A stretch of DNA of 64,000 nucleotides from Petasospora fabianii (taxonomy: Eukaryota > Ascomycota > Saccharomycetes > Phaffomycetales > Wickerhamomycetaceae). Under the pieces are notes generated by a model. That model saw nothing but the letters and a program-made list of their open reading frames with translations. It did no database searches and was not told where the DNA came from. The DNA lies in contig CP048715.1 in the NCBI GenBank assembly GCA_022641835.1, forward strand, positions 1,240,001-1,304,000, in the 5' to 3' direction. Every line of letters starts with the position of its first letter. Within the stretch, counting starts at the first letter, position 1. A program made the translations under genes and the position numbers. Positions 48,950 through 58,670 of the stretch are shown piece after piece.

Positions 48950-50212
48950 TCAGTCATAAACAATCCCCTCTGGATCCTCAAACTGATCAATCACACACGA
49001 TCTTCCGCGTGATGTGTCAAACTTTGCCCTCTTCATAACATTTGGAGAGAATGAGAGTGGGTCACACAAGTGTAACATATCACACAACGTCTTTGCCAAA
49101 TCAATATTGATGGCTGTGGCCTCGAATGCTTCATTGGAGAGCATTAATGAGATTACAATCACATGCGGATCTCTTACTCTTTTCTGGAATGCAACACCAC
49201 ATATACTTGACTTTACAAGATACTTGTAGAGATTAGTGTCAAGTCTTCCATGATCTCCAACGACAAATCTGAGGAGATTTTTCCAAGAATGATAACCATG
49301 TGAAGAATGGATAGGGATTCTAACCAGTGCAACGATATCTTTTGAAGCAGTTTCCGAATTAGGGTCCATCGATGGGATGCTTAACGTTGGTTTCATATCG
49401 GTTTTCATTACACATAAGCCGAGCTTCTCATTCTTCAGCCATAGCTTCTTCCTATCAGAGATACAGAGATTCAAATCCACTTTATCATTGATATCAGCTG
49501 TTTTCTCCCACGTGTAAGTACTGCTGTTACTTTCAATGGACTGTGTACTTATAACTGTCTCTGTCCAGAGGATCCATTGGTTTCTAAGTCTATAGTTACT
49601 GGTGCGGGACAACATGTCTCTTTCAAGATGGAACAATGTATCTTGTTCTGGAAACAAGTAGTTGACCAACCTACACAGTGGAACAATGGAAGGTACTGAG
49701 ATACTGTTGAATGCCTTGATTGGGCGTTGGTTGTGGATGGTGTTTAACAATGAGTCCACATCGATTGGTGGAGTGTTACTAGAGGCTGCTGATACCGGCG
49801 CCAGGGTGGTCGTGTTAGGAGCTGTGGGAGAGAGTGGCAGCTCTTGAAGCAGGTTACTATCTTTGCCGTTCCCACCTGAATATGAACTGTCAGAGATGAT
49901 GAATGCTGAAGCTGGATCCGTAGGATGTTGTTTGGGGGAGAACAACAGCGACATACGCTCTCTAAACTTCAAGGGGCTATGACTTCTCCATGTGTTGATT
50001 GAAGCATTGTCTAAACTTGGTTTTGGTGTTGCTGGGATCGAGATCAGCGTCTCAGAGTCTGGAGTACTTCTGCCACGTATTTGGACTTCATTGAGTTCTG
50101 CTTCCCCCGCATCCACAACATTGGTTTCAGAGTGGCTTTGAATCATGAAGTTTGAATGAGATGTTGGATCCAGACTGGTGTCTCTGTTTATAACCTTCTC
50201 CAGAGCTAGCAT
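48950..50212 (-). CDS. Unrecognised protein (420 aa)
   Basis: A 420-residue frame with an ATG start and no family I recognise. The N-terminal half (1-165) is Ser/Thr/Pro-rich with several SP/TP sites (such as HSPLKF and LLFSPKQ). The C-terminal half (about 165-420) looks folded: it mixes aromatic-rich beta-like segments (NQWILWTETVIST, RKKLWLKNEKLGLCVMKTD), HSWKNLLRFVVGDHGRLDTNLYKYL and VIVISLMLSNEAFEATAINI. No transmembrane span or signal peptide. It is convergent with the SPO73-like gene (about 100 bp apart). Composition and codon use look like neighbouring host genes, so it is probably a real, rapidly evolving gene. Confidence 0.7.
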   Translation of the reverse strand: MLALEKVINRDTSLDPTSHSNFMIQSHSETNVVDAGEAELNEVQIRGRSTPDSETLISIPATPKPSLDNASINTWRSHSPLKFRERMSLLFSPKQHPTDPASAFIISDSSYSGGNGKDSNLLQELPLSPTAPNTTTLAPVSAASSNTPPIDVDSLLNTIHNQRPIKAFNSISVPSIVPLCRLVNYLFPEQDTLFHLERDMLSRTSNYRLRNQWILWTETVISTQSIESNSSTYTWEKTADINDKVDLNLCISDRKKLWLKNEKLGLCVMKTDMKPTLSIPSMDPNSETASKDIVALVRIPIHSSHGYHSWKNLLRFVVGDHGRLDTNLYKYLVKSSICGVAFQKRVRDPHVIVISLMLSNEAFEATAINIDLAKTLCDMLHLCDPLSFSPNVMKRAKFDTSRGRSCVIDQFEDPEGIVYD

Positions 50213-50461
50213 ACTTTCCTGTATACACTATCGTCGAAGCGTGGAGGTTTAACAAGAATAGCCGCCCATCTTTTGGTGTTTGATAGGTGCTATCTCGAAA
50301 TCAAAACATTGATCAAAACAGTCACCATTCACTACTAAAGGTGTTTTATCTACAATTCTGTAAGGTTTTAAAGATCCCATAAGTCATTATTTGCAAATTG
50401 AATAAACAATTCGTTAAGTTAAGCACCCTAATCCCCAAGGTTGAATATGTACGTAGAACAT

Positions 50462-51607
50462 TTAAGAGTTCTTGACTTCCTTTGAAGCCTCCTTGACACA
50501 TACTGGATCGTAACCGGAAGCAATGTTACACTGGTGCATGAGTCTTTTCTCACCAGGAGCAAACTGACCGGTAACAGCGTGCCAAACACCTCTGTTATGG
50601 AAGATGACCAAATCACCTTCGGTCCAAGAGTGAGCGTAAACGTATTTTGGTGAAATAGCTGGTCTCATGATACGGTACAATTCATTTCTAGCTTGCTCTA
50701 ATTCCAACACTTCACCATTGGAACGTTCAAGCTTCCAAACACAACAAGCATGGGCTTGCAAATGGTGGTCACCAGTGACTGGGTTGGTCCAGACCAAGGG
50801 CAATCTCTTGATCTTCTCCTCTTCCCACTCTGGAAGTTCATCGAGTGGCATCTCCTGTCCCTCAGAGACCATTGTAAGACCATCAGATGTGGCTTTAGCT
50901 GGACCAATAAAGATATATGGGTGTGGAGCATAGACAACTGTGGTGTTTAAGGCAAGTTCCTTGTCCTCTGGAGATAAGCGATCAAAGGCAACTTTACCAG
51001 AGACAAAAGCAGTGGCACCTTGAGTCAAAGGAAGTTCCTCCTTGGTGTCCTCGTAGACAATCTTCAATTCCTTCTCATGTGGTGGAACATGGATACCGAG
51101 CAAAGTAGTGGCAACTGGTGGGGACAATCCGTACAAGGCGGAGTCGATGTGCCATCTGTAAAATCTAGTCTTACCTTCAGCAACCTCCTGATCGGAAAGA
51201 GTAGTCTTGTGGAAAGTGAAATGTGTTGGGTGGGTGAGCTCAATGTCACCAAGACCGTGGTGACCAGCAGGCCATTTACCTTGACCAAGGACTTGGACCT
51301 GTGGCTGATCTGGAATGGAGGTACCGTCTTTTCTCAAGACAGATTGTGCGTGTCTAAACTCCTTACCGTGACCATAAGACTTACCAGACTTGTCAGTAGA
51401 TGGGTCCAAACGGGCGGTAAGCTTCCATTGAGAGTGTGGAGCAAGATCCTTTTGGCCAGGGATGACAAGGACAGAGTAACGGTGGAGGGCATCATGAAGC
51501 TCCTTGAAGTCGGCATCGTTAAGAGTGGATGGGTCAGTGACTCCCTCTGGGAGGGTGATGGTGGCACCAAAGAGGGCCTCTTTGAGTGGGTTAACTGTGA
51601 TAGGCAT
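50462..51607 (-). CDS. xanA: Alpha-ketoglutarate-dependent xanthine dioxygenase
   Basis: A 381-residue TauD/TfdA-family Fe(II) enzyme. The metal facial triad is H153-x-D155 (RWHIDSALYG) and H343 (HNRGVWHAVTG), and distal Arg residues follow. The segments PPVATTLLGIHVPP, TAFVSGKVAFDRLSP, YAPHPYIFIGPAKATSDGL and PLVWTNPVTGDHHLQAHACCV match the fungal XanA pattern rather than Jlp1 sulfonate dioxygenases. It hydroxylates xanthine to uric acid, replacing xanthine dehydrogenase in purine catabolism. The start ATG is at 51605-51607; the longer frame begins with TTG. Confidence 0.85.
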   Translation of the reverse strand: MPITVNPLKEALFGATITLPEGVTDPSTLNDADFKELHDALHRYSVLVIPGQKDLAPHSQWKLTARLDPSTDKSGKSYGHGKEFRHAQSVLRKDGTSIPDQPQVQVLGQGKWPAGHHGLGDIELTHPTHFTFHKTTLSDQEVAEGKTRFYRWHIDSALYGLSPPVATTLLGIHVPPHEKELKIVYEDTKEELPLTQGATAFVSGKVAFDRLSPEDKELALNTTVVYAPHPYIFIGPAKATSDGLTMVSEGQEMPLDELPEWEEEKIKRLPLVWTNPVTGDHHLQAHACCVWKLERSNGEVLELEQARNELYRIMRPAISPKYVYAHSWTEGDLVIFHNRGVWHAVTGQFAPGEKRLMHQCNIASGYDPVCVKEASKEVKNS

Positions 51608-52387
51608 TGTATGAAGTGTGTATTGATGTGATAATGGCTTAGATGACAAAGACGATGCGATGAGGGGGAAAAACGGCTCTGTTTATATATCTGATCCCCC
51701 CCACTAAGAGAAGCATCTGCGCCCACATGCTTATCTACCGTCGGTATGCCGGCGGAACATACCCCGGCCCCAACCGCGGGGACATTGAGCCGGTGGGATA
51801 CCGACGGGATGCCTGCGGGTCGCGAATAATCACGGAGGACGCCTATGCCCGGTAAGCGTACAAGGCATCTGATGAGCAAACAGTATGCAGAATTGCATTG
51901 TTTGAAGGCATCAAGCAATGTCGTATGAGAAACAATAATAGACACATATCGGAGTTTTCCGTTTTGCCGCTTTTTCTATTGTTCGGTTCCTGAGCGCATC
52001 CGTCGGCTCCATGTGACGTCGTCAACCGCCCACTCGTTGCACCATTGACAGTGTCTCACCAACAGAGCGTATGACCCCCAGACTCATGCTACGGAACCGC
52101 AGACTTCATTGCAGACAGAGAACAAGGTGCCCAGTGAATTCATCATCCTACACACTGACCAATTCCCATAGTTAGTCGCTTGCTCAATCTGATGCACTGA
52201 CACCCCAGCTCTCTCTCTCTGAGACCAATCTGATACACGGGCAGTGAAGAGATGATACAACCCTCTCACAAGAACCAACTGTCTCGAAAGACAAGGTGAT
52301 TTGAAAAGAAGAGCTTCATAAGAAAAAAAGTGTCTACCATGAACGTTTCACTTTGCCAGAGAGGTGTCGTCTTAGTCAGGTCTAAAG
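51608..52387. promoter_or_regulatory. Divergent promoter of xanA and PRM1
   Basis: About 780 bp. The first 250 bp upstream of xanA is GC-rich (51700-51845), unlike the surroundings, and contains CGG/CCG elements including the 10-bp inverted pair CCGTCGGTAT (51738-51747) and ATACCGACGG (51798-51807). A TATATA lies at 51684-51689. The PRM1 side has no exact TGAAACA pheromone element that I could confirm. No gene. Confidence 0.55.
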
Positions 52388-54157
52388 ATGAAGTTTGCCG
52401 CCCAACAGCACCTTCACGACTCTCATGTTTCCAAACAGATCCAAACAGTTATTTCGCCATATATTCATTCGTTGGTTCTCAGTTTACTGTTTCTTACTGG
52501 ATATAGATCCACTTTTCAAGGACTACGGTCTTTGTCAAGCTCTGATGCTAACAATGAGGCCATCATATCGCTCGCCTTTAAGAATGAAACTCAGTTGATC
52601 ATGAACACTACATCATGGGATGGCATTAAAAACATCAGCACACAGATACGGCAAGACCAAGAATCACAGATTAATGATCTTCTTTATGGTCAAGTGGACT
52701 TAACATCTACACACCTAGAAGAGTGGATGAATATCACCATTGCCGCATTTGAAAACACTCTTGATGCTGTTATTAGTGTCTACGAGACACAACAAATGTA
52801 TGCCGAGAAGATCAAGAAACTGGTTCAAGAACTGAACGATACAGTTGTTTCAAATATCACTGAAAAGAACACTCAACTTTCCACATTGCAATCTCAGATT
52901 AGTGACTCGTTATCCATTGGAGGAAGCATTGATATGAGTGAGTTGAGCATCGATGTAAGTGGTATTTCCACAGATTTTGCTAAAGTAATCGATCAATTGG
53001 ATGTTGGAGAAGACAAAGACCTTGTTAAGCTCAATAAATCTAGAGACGACACTGTTAGTGATGTTAAATCGATCTTTGAAAGGGCAATACAGAAGGTGAT
53101 GGAGTACGAGATTGGATTATTCTCCACTAACATTACCACAGGCTCTTCCAAACCAGTTATGAAGAAGACATTTTCGAACAAAACTTTTGCAAATGATATT
53201 GGACCATCGACCACCTATATAAGCACATCAGTGTCTTCAGAGACCAGTGATACAGTGAAGCCGGCATTGATCGTTCTAGGGTGTTGCATTGTTGTTGGGT
53301 ATGTTCTCATTTCCATTATGAACCATTTCCACTTTCAGTATTCATCTCATCTACGTAAAGATGCTTTCATTCATTCACAAGGGAGCACTGATTTGCAGAA
53401 GTCTCATCTAGAATTTGACAACTCATTGAACTTTGAAGATGTCAGCGTTGAGGACAACTTCAACTTGATTCATCATAGATTGAAAGAGCCAACAGTCACT
53501 CTTCTTACCGATATCATATCCAAAGTCACTGGGACGTGGCACTCAACGTATTGGTGGGTGGAGTATTTGAGTATGAACATTCCCTTGGTTGTGGTGATGA
53601 TGGTGAGCATTGCAGTGATTTTGATTGTGATCCAGAAGACTCCAGGCAATGCTGCTGCTGATGCTGGAGATCTCATAACTCAGATGAAAGGTAACACCAC
53701 AGAAACGGTGATAATGGACATATATACAATTGAGATGCCATCTCTATTCATCGATATGCTTGATACTTCAACCGATGTGGATGATTGGAACTTTTTCGTT
53801 GATGAAGTTCAAAAAAATGTAACGTTGTCACTGAGTGAATTATTTGATGATTACGATCTCGGTTCCATTCTGAGGATGAATGTCCCCGTTATATTACTTT
53901 CTTCATTGAACCTCACGTCATTGTCCGCTCCTGATCCCGTTGTTCTTCCTGATATATCGTTGAATTCCATGACAACTCTGAATGTGTCAACTACGTCATC
54001 GGTATCAATGGGTATGGTCGCGGCCAACATAACCTCTCAAGCCATCTCTGTGATGAAGAATGCGGTGATTAAGACCTGCTTAATCACATTCGCTGTATTG
54101 GGAGGCATTGGATTGCTAGTGCTCCTCTTAGGTGTTGCGTATTCGCTCTCAATGTAG
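52388..54157 (+). CDS. PRM1: Prm1-like plasma membrane fusion protein
   Basis: A 589-residue membrane glycoprotein with four hydrophobic spans, near residues 20-40, 296-318, 393-416 and 562-587. Two large, Asn-glycosylation-rich loops (many NxT/NxS) separate spans 1-2 and 3-4, and a cytoplasmic loop lies between spans 2 and 3. This topology and the helical loop composition match Prm1, which promotes plasma-membrane merger during mating. S. cerevisiae Prm1 is 661 aa. The sequence evolves fast and the call rests mainly on topology, with the ATG at 52388. Confidence 0.75.
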   Translation: MKFAAQQHLHDSHVSKQIQTVISPYIHSLVLSLLFLTGYRSTFQGLRSLSSSDANNEAIISLAFKNETQLIMNTTSWDGIKNISTQIRQDQESQINDLLYGQVDLTSTHLEEWMNITIAAFENTLDAVISVYETQQMYAEKIKKLVQELNDTVVSNITEKNTQLSTLQSQISDSLSIGGSIDMSELSIDVSGISTDFAKVIDQLDVGEDKDLVKLNKSRDDTVSDVKSIFERAIQKVMEYEIGLFSTNITTGSSKPVMKKTFSNKTFANDIGPSTTYISTSVSSETSDTVKPALIVLGCCIVVGYVLISIMNHFHFQYSSHLRKDAFIHSQGSTDLQKSHLEFDNSLNFEDVSVEDNFNLIHHRLKEPTVTLLTDIISKVTGTWHSTYWWVEYLSMNIPLVVVMMVSIAVILIVIQKTPGNAAADAGDLITQMKGNTTETVIMDIYTIEMPSLFIDMLDTSTDVDDWNFFVDEVQKNVTLSLSELFDDYDLGSILRMNVPVILLSSLNLTSLSAPDPVVLPDISLNSMTTLNVSTTSSVSMGMVAANITSQAISVMKNAVIKTCLITFAVLGGIGLLVLLLGVAYSLSM

Positions 54158-54566
54158 ATGTGCTGTGCTGGTTGACTTAAGGAGAGAGAGAGACCATCAA
54201 AAAAAAAAAAAAAACAACCCACATACGAAACGTCCGCGAGTGGGAAAAATTTGTATGGCAAACTAACATCGAACTACATTAAAGGTAGTGTATTAAAGCT
54301 ACAGAATACTCTGTGACCCGCAATTACACCTTCCTTACTTCAGGTCTACCCGTCATTTACAATTGTGCACGTGTTGCCGTTAACCAGTCCTTAGTGTGAT
54401 TATCAACGGTGATTCTAAGAAGAGAATTACCATCAAAATCTCACGATACCAAGGCTCACCCATCACAAGAGACCTTTAACAAACTACGTTCCAACAAGTC
54501 GATGGATCAAGAATTTCCCAGCATACACAACACTGAAAAAACAGCAAAAGATATAAGCGTTTCAAA
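54158..54566. other. Intergenic PRM1-NOT3/5
   Basis: About 410 bp, with an A-run at 54200-54214 and GA-repeats after PRM1. Short frames lack support. Confidence 0.5.
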
Positions 54567-55374
54567 ATGGCGCATCGTAAGCTACAACAAGAAGTTGAAC
54601 GAGTGTTCAAGAAGATTAATGAAGGTCTTGAAACTTTTGATATGCTCCATGAACGTCATCAAAATTTGGAGATCGCTGCCCAACGTGATAAGATCGAATC
54701 AGATTTGAAAAGGGAAGTGAAGAAGCTTCAAAAGCTTCGTGAGCAAGTCAAAGTGTGGCAAACGTCGAACGATGTTAAGGATAAGGATGCGCTTCTGTTA
54801 CATAGACGAAGAGTCGAAGTGGCGATGGAGCAGTACAAAGCCATAGAGAAGGGCTCTAAGACAAAGGCCTATTCGAATACTTCATTGAGGAATGGTGGTG
54901 AACTCGATCCCGAGGAGCGAGAGAAAATGGAGGCGATACAATTTGTTCAAGATGCCATTGATGATTTGGAGAGACAGTTTCAAGTGGCTGAGGTTGACAT
55001 TGAGAAGCTGAATGCTAAGAAGGGAAAGAGGGCAGCTTCATCAGCTGCAGAGAAAGAAGAGCTCAAGGAGTTGCAAGGGAGATACCGCTGGCATCAACAG
55101 CAGCTCGAGCTTGCCCTTAGACTCGTGGAAAATGGAGAGCTTGATTACAACGAACTCGCATCTGTGAAGGAGGAACTCGAATATTTCCTTCAACACAATA
55201 GGGATATTGACTTTGTTGAGAATGAGTATATCTATGAGTCTCTCGATCTTGAGTCTAATGCAGTTCTGCAAAAGGAGATCTCTGAAGGATTTGCCTCCGT
55301 TGATGAGACACTACAACACCAACACCAGCCTCCACACTCATCACATCAATCAACATCGCTCCCCCAACATAATG

Positions 55375-55405
<31 letters not shown>

Positions 55406-56726
55406 ACAACCACAACCACAGTTACAAACTCTACACACAGCAAGCCCCGCAAAGACAAGCAGAGAGGCCACGCCCCTATCTACTGGTTCAATAACTCAGA
55501 GCACAACGCTGACGCCCAAGACTAAGAAGATTCTTACATTGGCATCCAACACTCCAAGTCCACTGGCTTCGACATTACGACCAGCTCGTGCTCCTCCTGT
55601 GGAACTTGCATGGAATGCACTAGCTGCAGGTGTTGATGCTGAGAAGGAACGTAAGGAGAAAGAAGAAAAAGAACGTGTTGAAAGAGAAGAGAAGGAACGT
55701 CTCGAAAGAGAATTGAGAGAGAAGGAAGAAGAACGTGAAAGGCTTGAAAAACTCGAGAGGGAGAGACTTGAGAAGCAAAAGCTTGAGCGTGAGACAAATG
55801 CTCTCGAGGAGAAACGCAGAGCTGTGAAAGAGCAGGAACTGAAACGTAGAGCTCAGGAGAAAGCTGAACGTGAAAAGGAGGAGAGAGATCGTGAAGAGCG
55901 TGAACGTCAACGTGAGCTCAAGCGTGAACTTCGTTTCCAGAGTTTGGTCAACAGCAGCAAGACGGATGAGCCTCAGCAGATTATCATTACTGGGTCTTCA
56001 CCTGCATTGCTAAAGCACTTGGAAGAGAAGAAACGTTTGGAGGAGGAAGAAGAGAAGAGAAGAAGAGCTGCTGAGGAGGCAGAATTGGAGAATGGAGGTA
56101 TTGGTCCATTGGATGAGTCTGCCTTCCGTAATGACTCTGAACTTTTACTCCTTCCTCCTGGTCTCCAGGATATCGTGTCCTCATACTACGCTTCTCGTCG
56201 TACTAATGACAAGGTTGTAACGTCTGTGGCTCAATCACTTCGTCCGCCTCGTGAGTACCTCCCGGCGAACTGTGTCCCATCGATGGCTGCCACTGCTGAG
56301 CTTAACAGAGCTTTGAACATTTGGAGCCTTGTTCGTTTGCAACTCGCCAACGTTGGTCGTGCTCAGTCCGTTACCTCTTCTGCTCCACATTCATCTGTTG
56401 CTTCCCCATCGGCTTCACCATCACCACAACCGGCCCTCCCAGCTAGTGTCGCCAGTATCCTATCCAGCTTGGATAATGGTACTCTGTTTTATGCCTTCTA
56501 CTATGCATTGACTCCATACGAGACCAACGCTGCCGAGCAGGAACTCGTAAAACGTCAGTGGAGAGCCGATTCTGATAAGAAGTGGTGGTTCCAGAGATTG
56601 TCTTCAGCTCCTTTGAAACAGGGCAAGGATTTTGAAGTTGCCAGCTATAAAAAGTTTGATGCTGAGCTATGGTCTGTCCAGGAGCTGGTCAACTACAAAC
56701 TGGATTACTCCATGTTGGCCGTCTAA
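54567..56726 (+). CDS. NOT3: CCR4-NOT subunit Not3/Not5
   Basis: A 719-residue Not3/Not5 protein. The N-terminal Not3 domain (1-230; MAHRKLQQEVERVFKKINEG and VKVWQTSNDVKDKDALLLHRRRVE) is a coiled-coil bundle. Then come a Gln-rich linker (Q11 at codons 271-281), a long Glu/Arg/Lys-rich segment (about 359-458) and a C-terminal NOT box (about 575-715; KKWWFQRLSS and KKFDAELWSVQELVNYKLDY) that binds Not2 and Not1. The complex deadenylates and represses mRNAs and the Not5 N-terminus senses codon optimality at the ribosome. S. cerevisiae has two paralogs; I cannot tell which one this single gene matches. Confidence 0.92.
55377..55409 (+). repeat. CAG/CAA (poly-Gln) repeat in NOT3/5
   Basis: Eleven consecutive mixed CAG and CAA codons followed by CCA-CAA alternation, a glutamine-rich linker in the coding region. 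Confidence 0.9.
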
Positions 56727-56968
56727 TCTTGTGTCTTTTTTCTGTTATTTGTCTTTATACGTTTGATTCTCTTCCTCTCACTGGGTTTTGTCATTTGGGC
56801 TGATGGTATCTCTCTCTCTCTCTCTCCTCTTCTTACCACTCTTCCCAATACTGACCTTTGTGCTATTATTTGCAAGATTATTTTAAGAACTGTGTTATGC
56901 TTTGCGACATTAAACTTATATTATAAGTAGTAGCCGTTCGGTTACCAACATGAGATCAGTAGTCCACA

Positions 56969-58006
56969 TCAGAAGGTATTGACGAAGCTTACAAGACTCT
57001 GCATGGCCTCTTTGCGACCCCATGGATCCACAATGATGTTATCATGGTAAGCACCTGAATCAACAAACACTTTCTCTCTTGGAAGTTGAACAAGATTGAT
57101 TAACCAATTCTCAAAATCGTCAACCATAACTTCATGATCACCATAGTAAACCCAGGTCTTTTCAGGTAGAATCTGAGTCCAATCCACAGTATCATCCAAT
57201 GCTGGATTTAGGAGCTTAGATTGCTGTTCCTCTTTGCTATTGGTAAACAAACGGCCATACTCTTTTGACGTTTGAGCACTAGAGAAATCCCTTGGTGGCT
57301 TATTTGTCTCATAAGTGCCTGTCATTGGTGGATGAATGTTAATCCATGGTGAGATCAATATGGCACCCACTGGCATTGCACCAGATTTAGCTTTGGTAAT
57401 GCTTTCAATAGGATGTTTCTGATGTCTCAAAGAAGAGCAACACAAATGAGCACCTGCAGAATCACCACCTATGAAGAAGTTTTTTGATGTCTCTGATAAC
57501 TTGTTCAGAGTCCGAGTGGCTTCATCAACAGGGATGGGCCATTTACCACCTTGCCAGCTCAGTTTGTAATCAACAATCAAAATTGAAAGACGATCACTGT
57601 TGGATGATGTCAGATACACTTCTTTCAAGAAGCTTGGAAAGACAGGAATCAAACCATGAAGATAGCCACCTCCATGGAAGTATACCAAGACAGGATCATC
57701 TAAAGATCTGTTTTTGGCTTCAACTAGCCAGGCAACCCGACCCTTCTCAATACCATCAACTGGGAACTCAACACCAAAGTTGTTAAGTTTGTCTTGGTAC
57801 TCATTGCGTAAGAAGTCAAGGTTTTGAGAGATTGTCATTCCAGGGTCTTCCTCGGCAATAGCCTCCATAGGAAGCTTATTCTTGTTTGTTGAGGAGATCC
57901 ATTGGACATACAAACCAGCCCATTTGTGATGATCAAAGTGATCTGGATCGGTGACTTTTGTAATCTTTTGAGCGAGTTGTTGAGATGTGAGTTCTTCAGT
58001 TGACAT
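56969..58006 (-). CDS. Alpha/beta hydrolase, HSL/Say1-like esterase (copy B)
   Basis: A 345-residue paralog of the hydrolase at 4411-5448 with the same start context (MSTEELTSQQLAQK), HGGG (111-114) and GGDSAG (Ser183). Both copies are intact. Differences are scattered, with the middle (residues 60-120) almost invariant. Similarity stops at the stop codon downstream but continues upstream through the promoter to a degenerate KEL3 3' end, showing that the locus is a dispersed duplicate of the 4.4-6.0 kb block in the same orientation. Convergent with NOT3/5 over about 240 bp that includes a TC repeat (56811-56826). Confidence 0.85.
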   Translation of the reverse strand: MSTEELTSQQLAQKITKVTDPDHFDHHKWAGLYVQWISSTNKNKLPMEAIAEEDPGMTISQNLDFLRNEYQDKLNNFGVEFPVDGIEKGRVAWLVEAKNRSLDDPVLVYFHGGGYLHGLIPVFPSFLKEVYLTSSNSDRLSILIVDYKLSWQGGKWPIPVDEATRTLNKLSETSKNFFIGGDSAGAHLCCSSLRHQKHPIESITKAKSGAMPVGAILISPWINIHPPMTGTYETNKPPRDFSSAQTSKEYGRLFTNSKEEQQSKLLNPALDDTVDWTQILPEKTWVYYGDHEVMVDDFENWLINLVQLPREKVFVDSGAYHDNIIVDPWGRKEAMQSLVSFVNTF

Positions 58007-58670
58007 GGTTTATAGTGATCAACCATGTCACAGGTAAAGCACAGCCATAAACCATGCCACCCAGACCACTTTTATAAAAGCACATGAGGGGATGGATAAA
58101 CCGGTAGAGAAGAAAGAAGCTATACTATTAAGACTGATATTAGACCGAGGTCATATCCTTGAACCGAGGCATTTGCTATGCACAACCTAAGCCTTGTTGG
58201 GATGGTAAAGAAAGCAGTATCACGGGTTTTAATATGACCTCGGTAGCATAGTTTGTCTTTGACCAATGATAGTAGTAAGAATATGAACATGCATTATCTA
58301 ATTGACTGAAAAGATCTCCTTTATAGCTTCCCTTAACCTGAACTCTGGGTAGTATCCTTCTCTATAGTCTCAAACCAACCCTGAGTACTTAAGCTTACTC
58401 TCTTCGATACAAATAGGCCACTTTTTAGCCCTCTCCATCATAAAGTTATGGTAAACTATCGAACGACTCTGTTAAGATGATTACTTTACTATTTGGTATC
58501 ATAATCGTTAGAGATATTAGTGTATTTCCAAAAACGGAAAGGTTACGCTGCCCGTAGCCCCACATTTCAACCCCGACAAGAAGAAGCCTTCACCCGCACA
58601 ATCATTCTTAGAGAGTATTGGGTGGCAACTAGGCTTTAAGAACTACTGTTTGAACATTGGTTAACCTATA
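58007..58670. other. Promoter of hydrolase copy B with duplicated block end
   Basis: About 660 bp. It contains the conserved motifs AAACCATGCCA (58051-58061) and GAGGGGATGGATAAACCGG (58086-58104) shared with copy A, a 13-bp inverted repeat (58144-58156 with 58232-58244), the KEL3 relic, and the promoter of the TPR gene. Confidence 0.55.
58320..58520 (-). pseudogene. KEL3 C-terminal relic
   Basis: On the minus strand this region aligns with the last part of KEL3 (5772 to about 5960). It shares ACCTGAACTCT-GG-AGTATCCTTCTC (58336-58363) and CTCTTCGATAC (58401-58411), and weaker similarity continues to about 58520. The reading frame is interrupted by an in-frame stop and has lost the rest of the gene. 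It sits at the same position relative to hydrolase copy B as intact KEL3 does to copy A, so it is a remnant of the source block. Confidence 0.75.
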
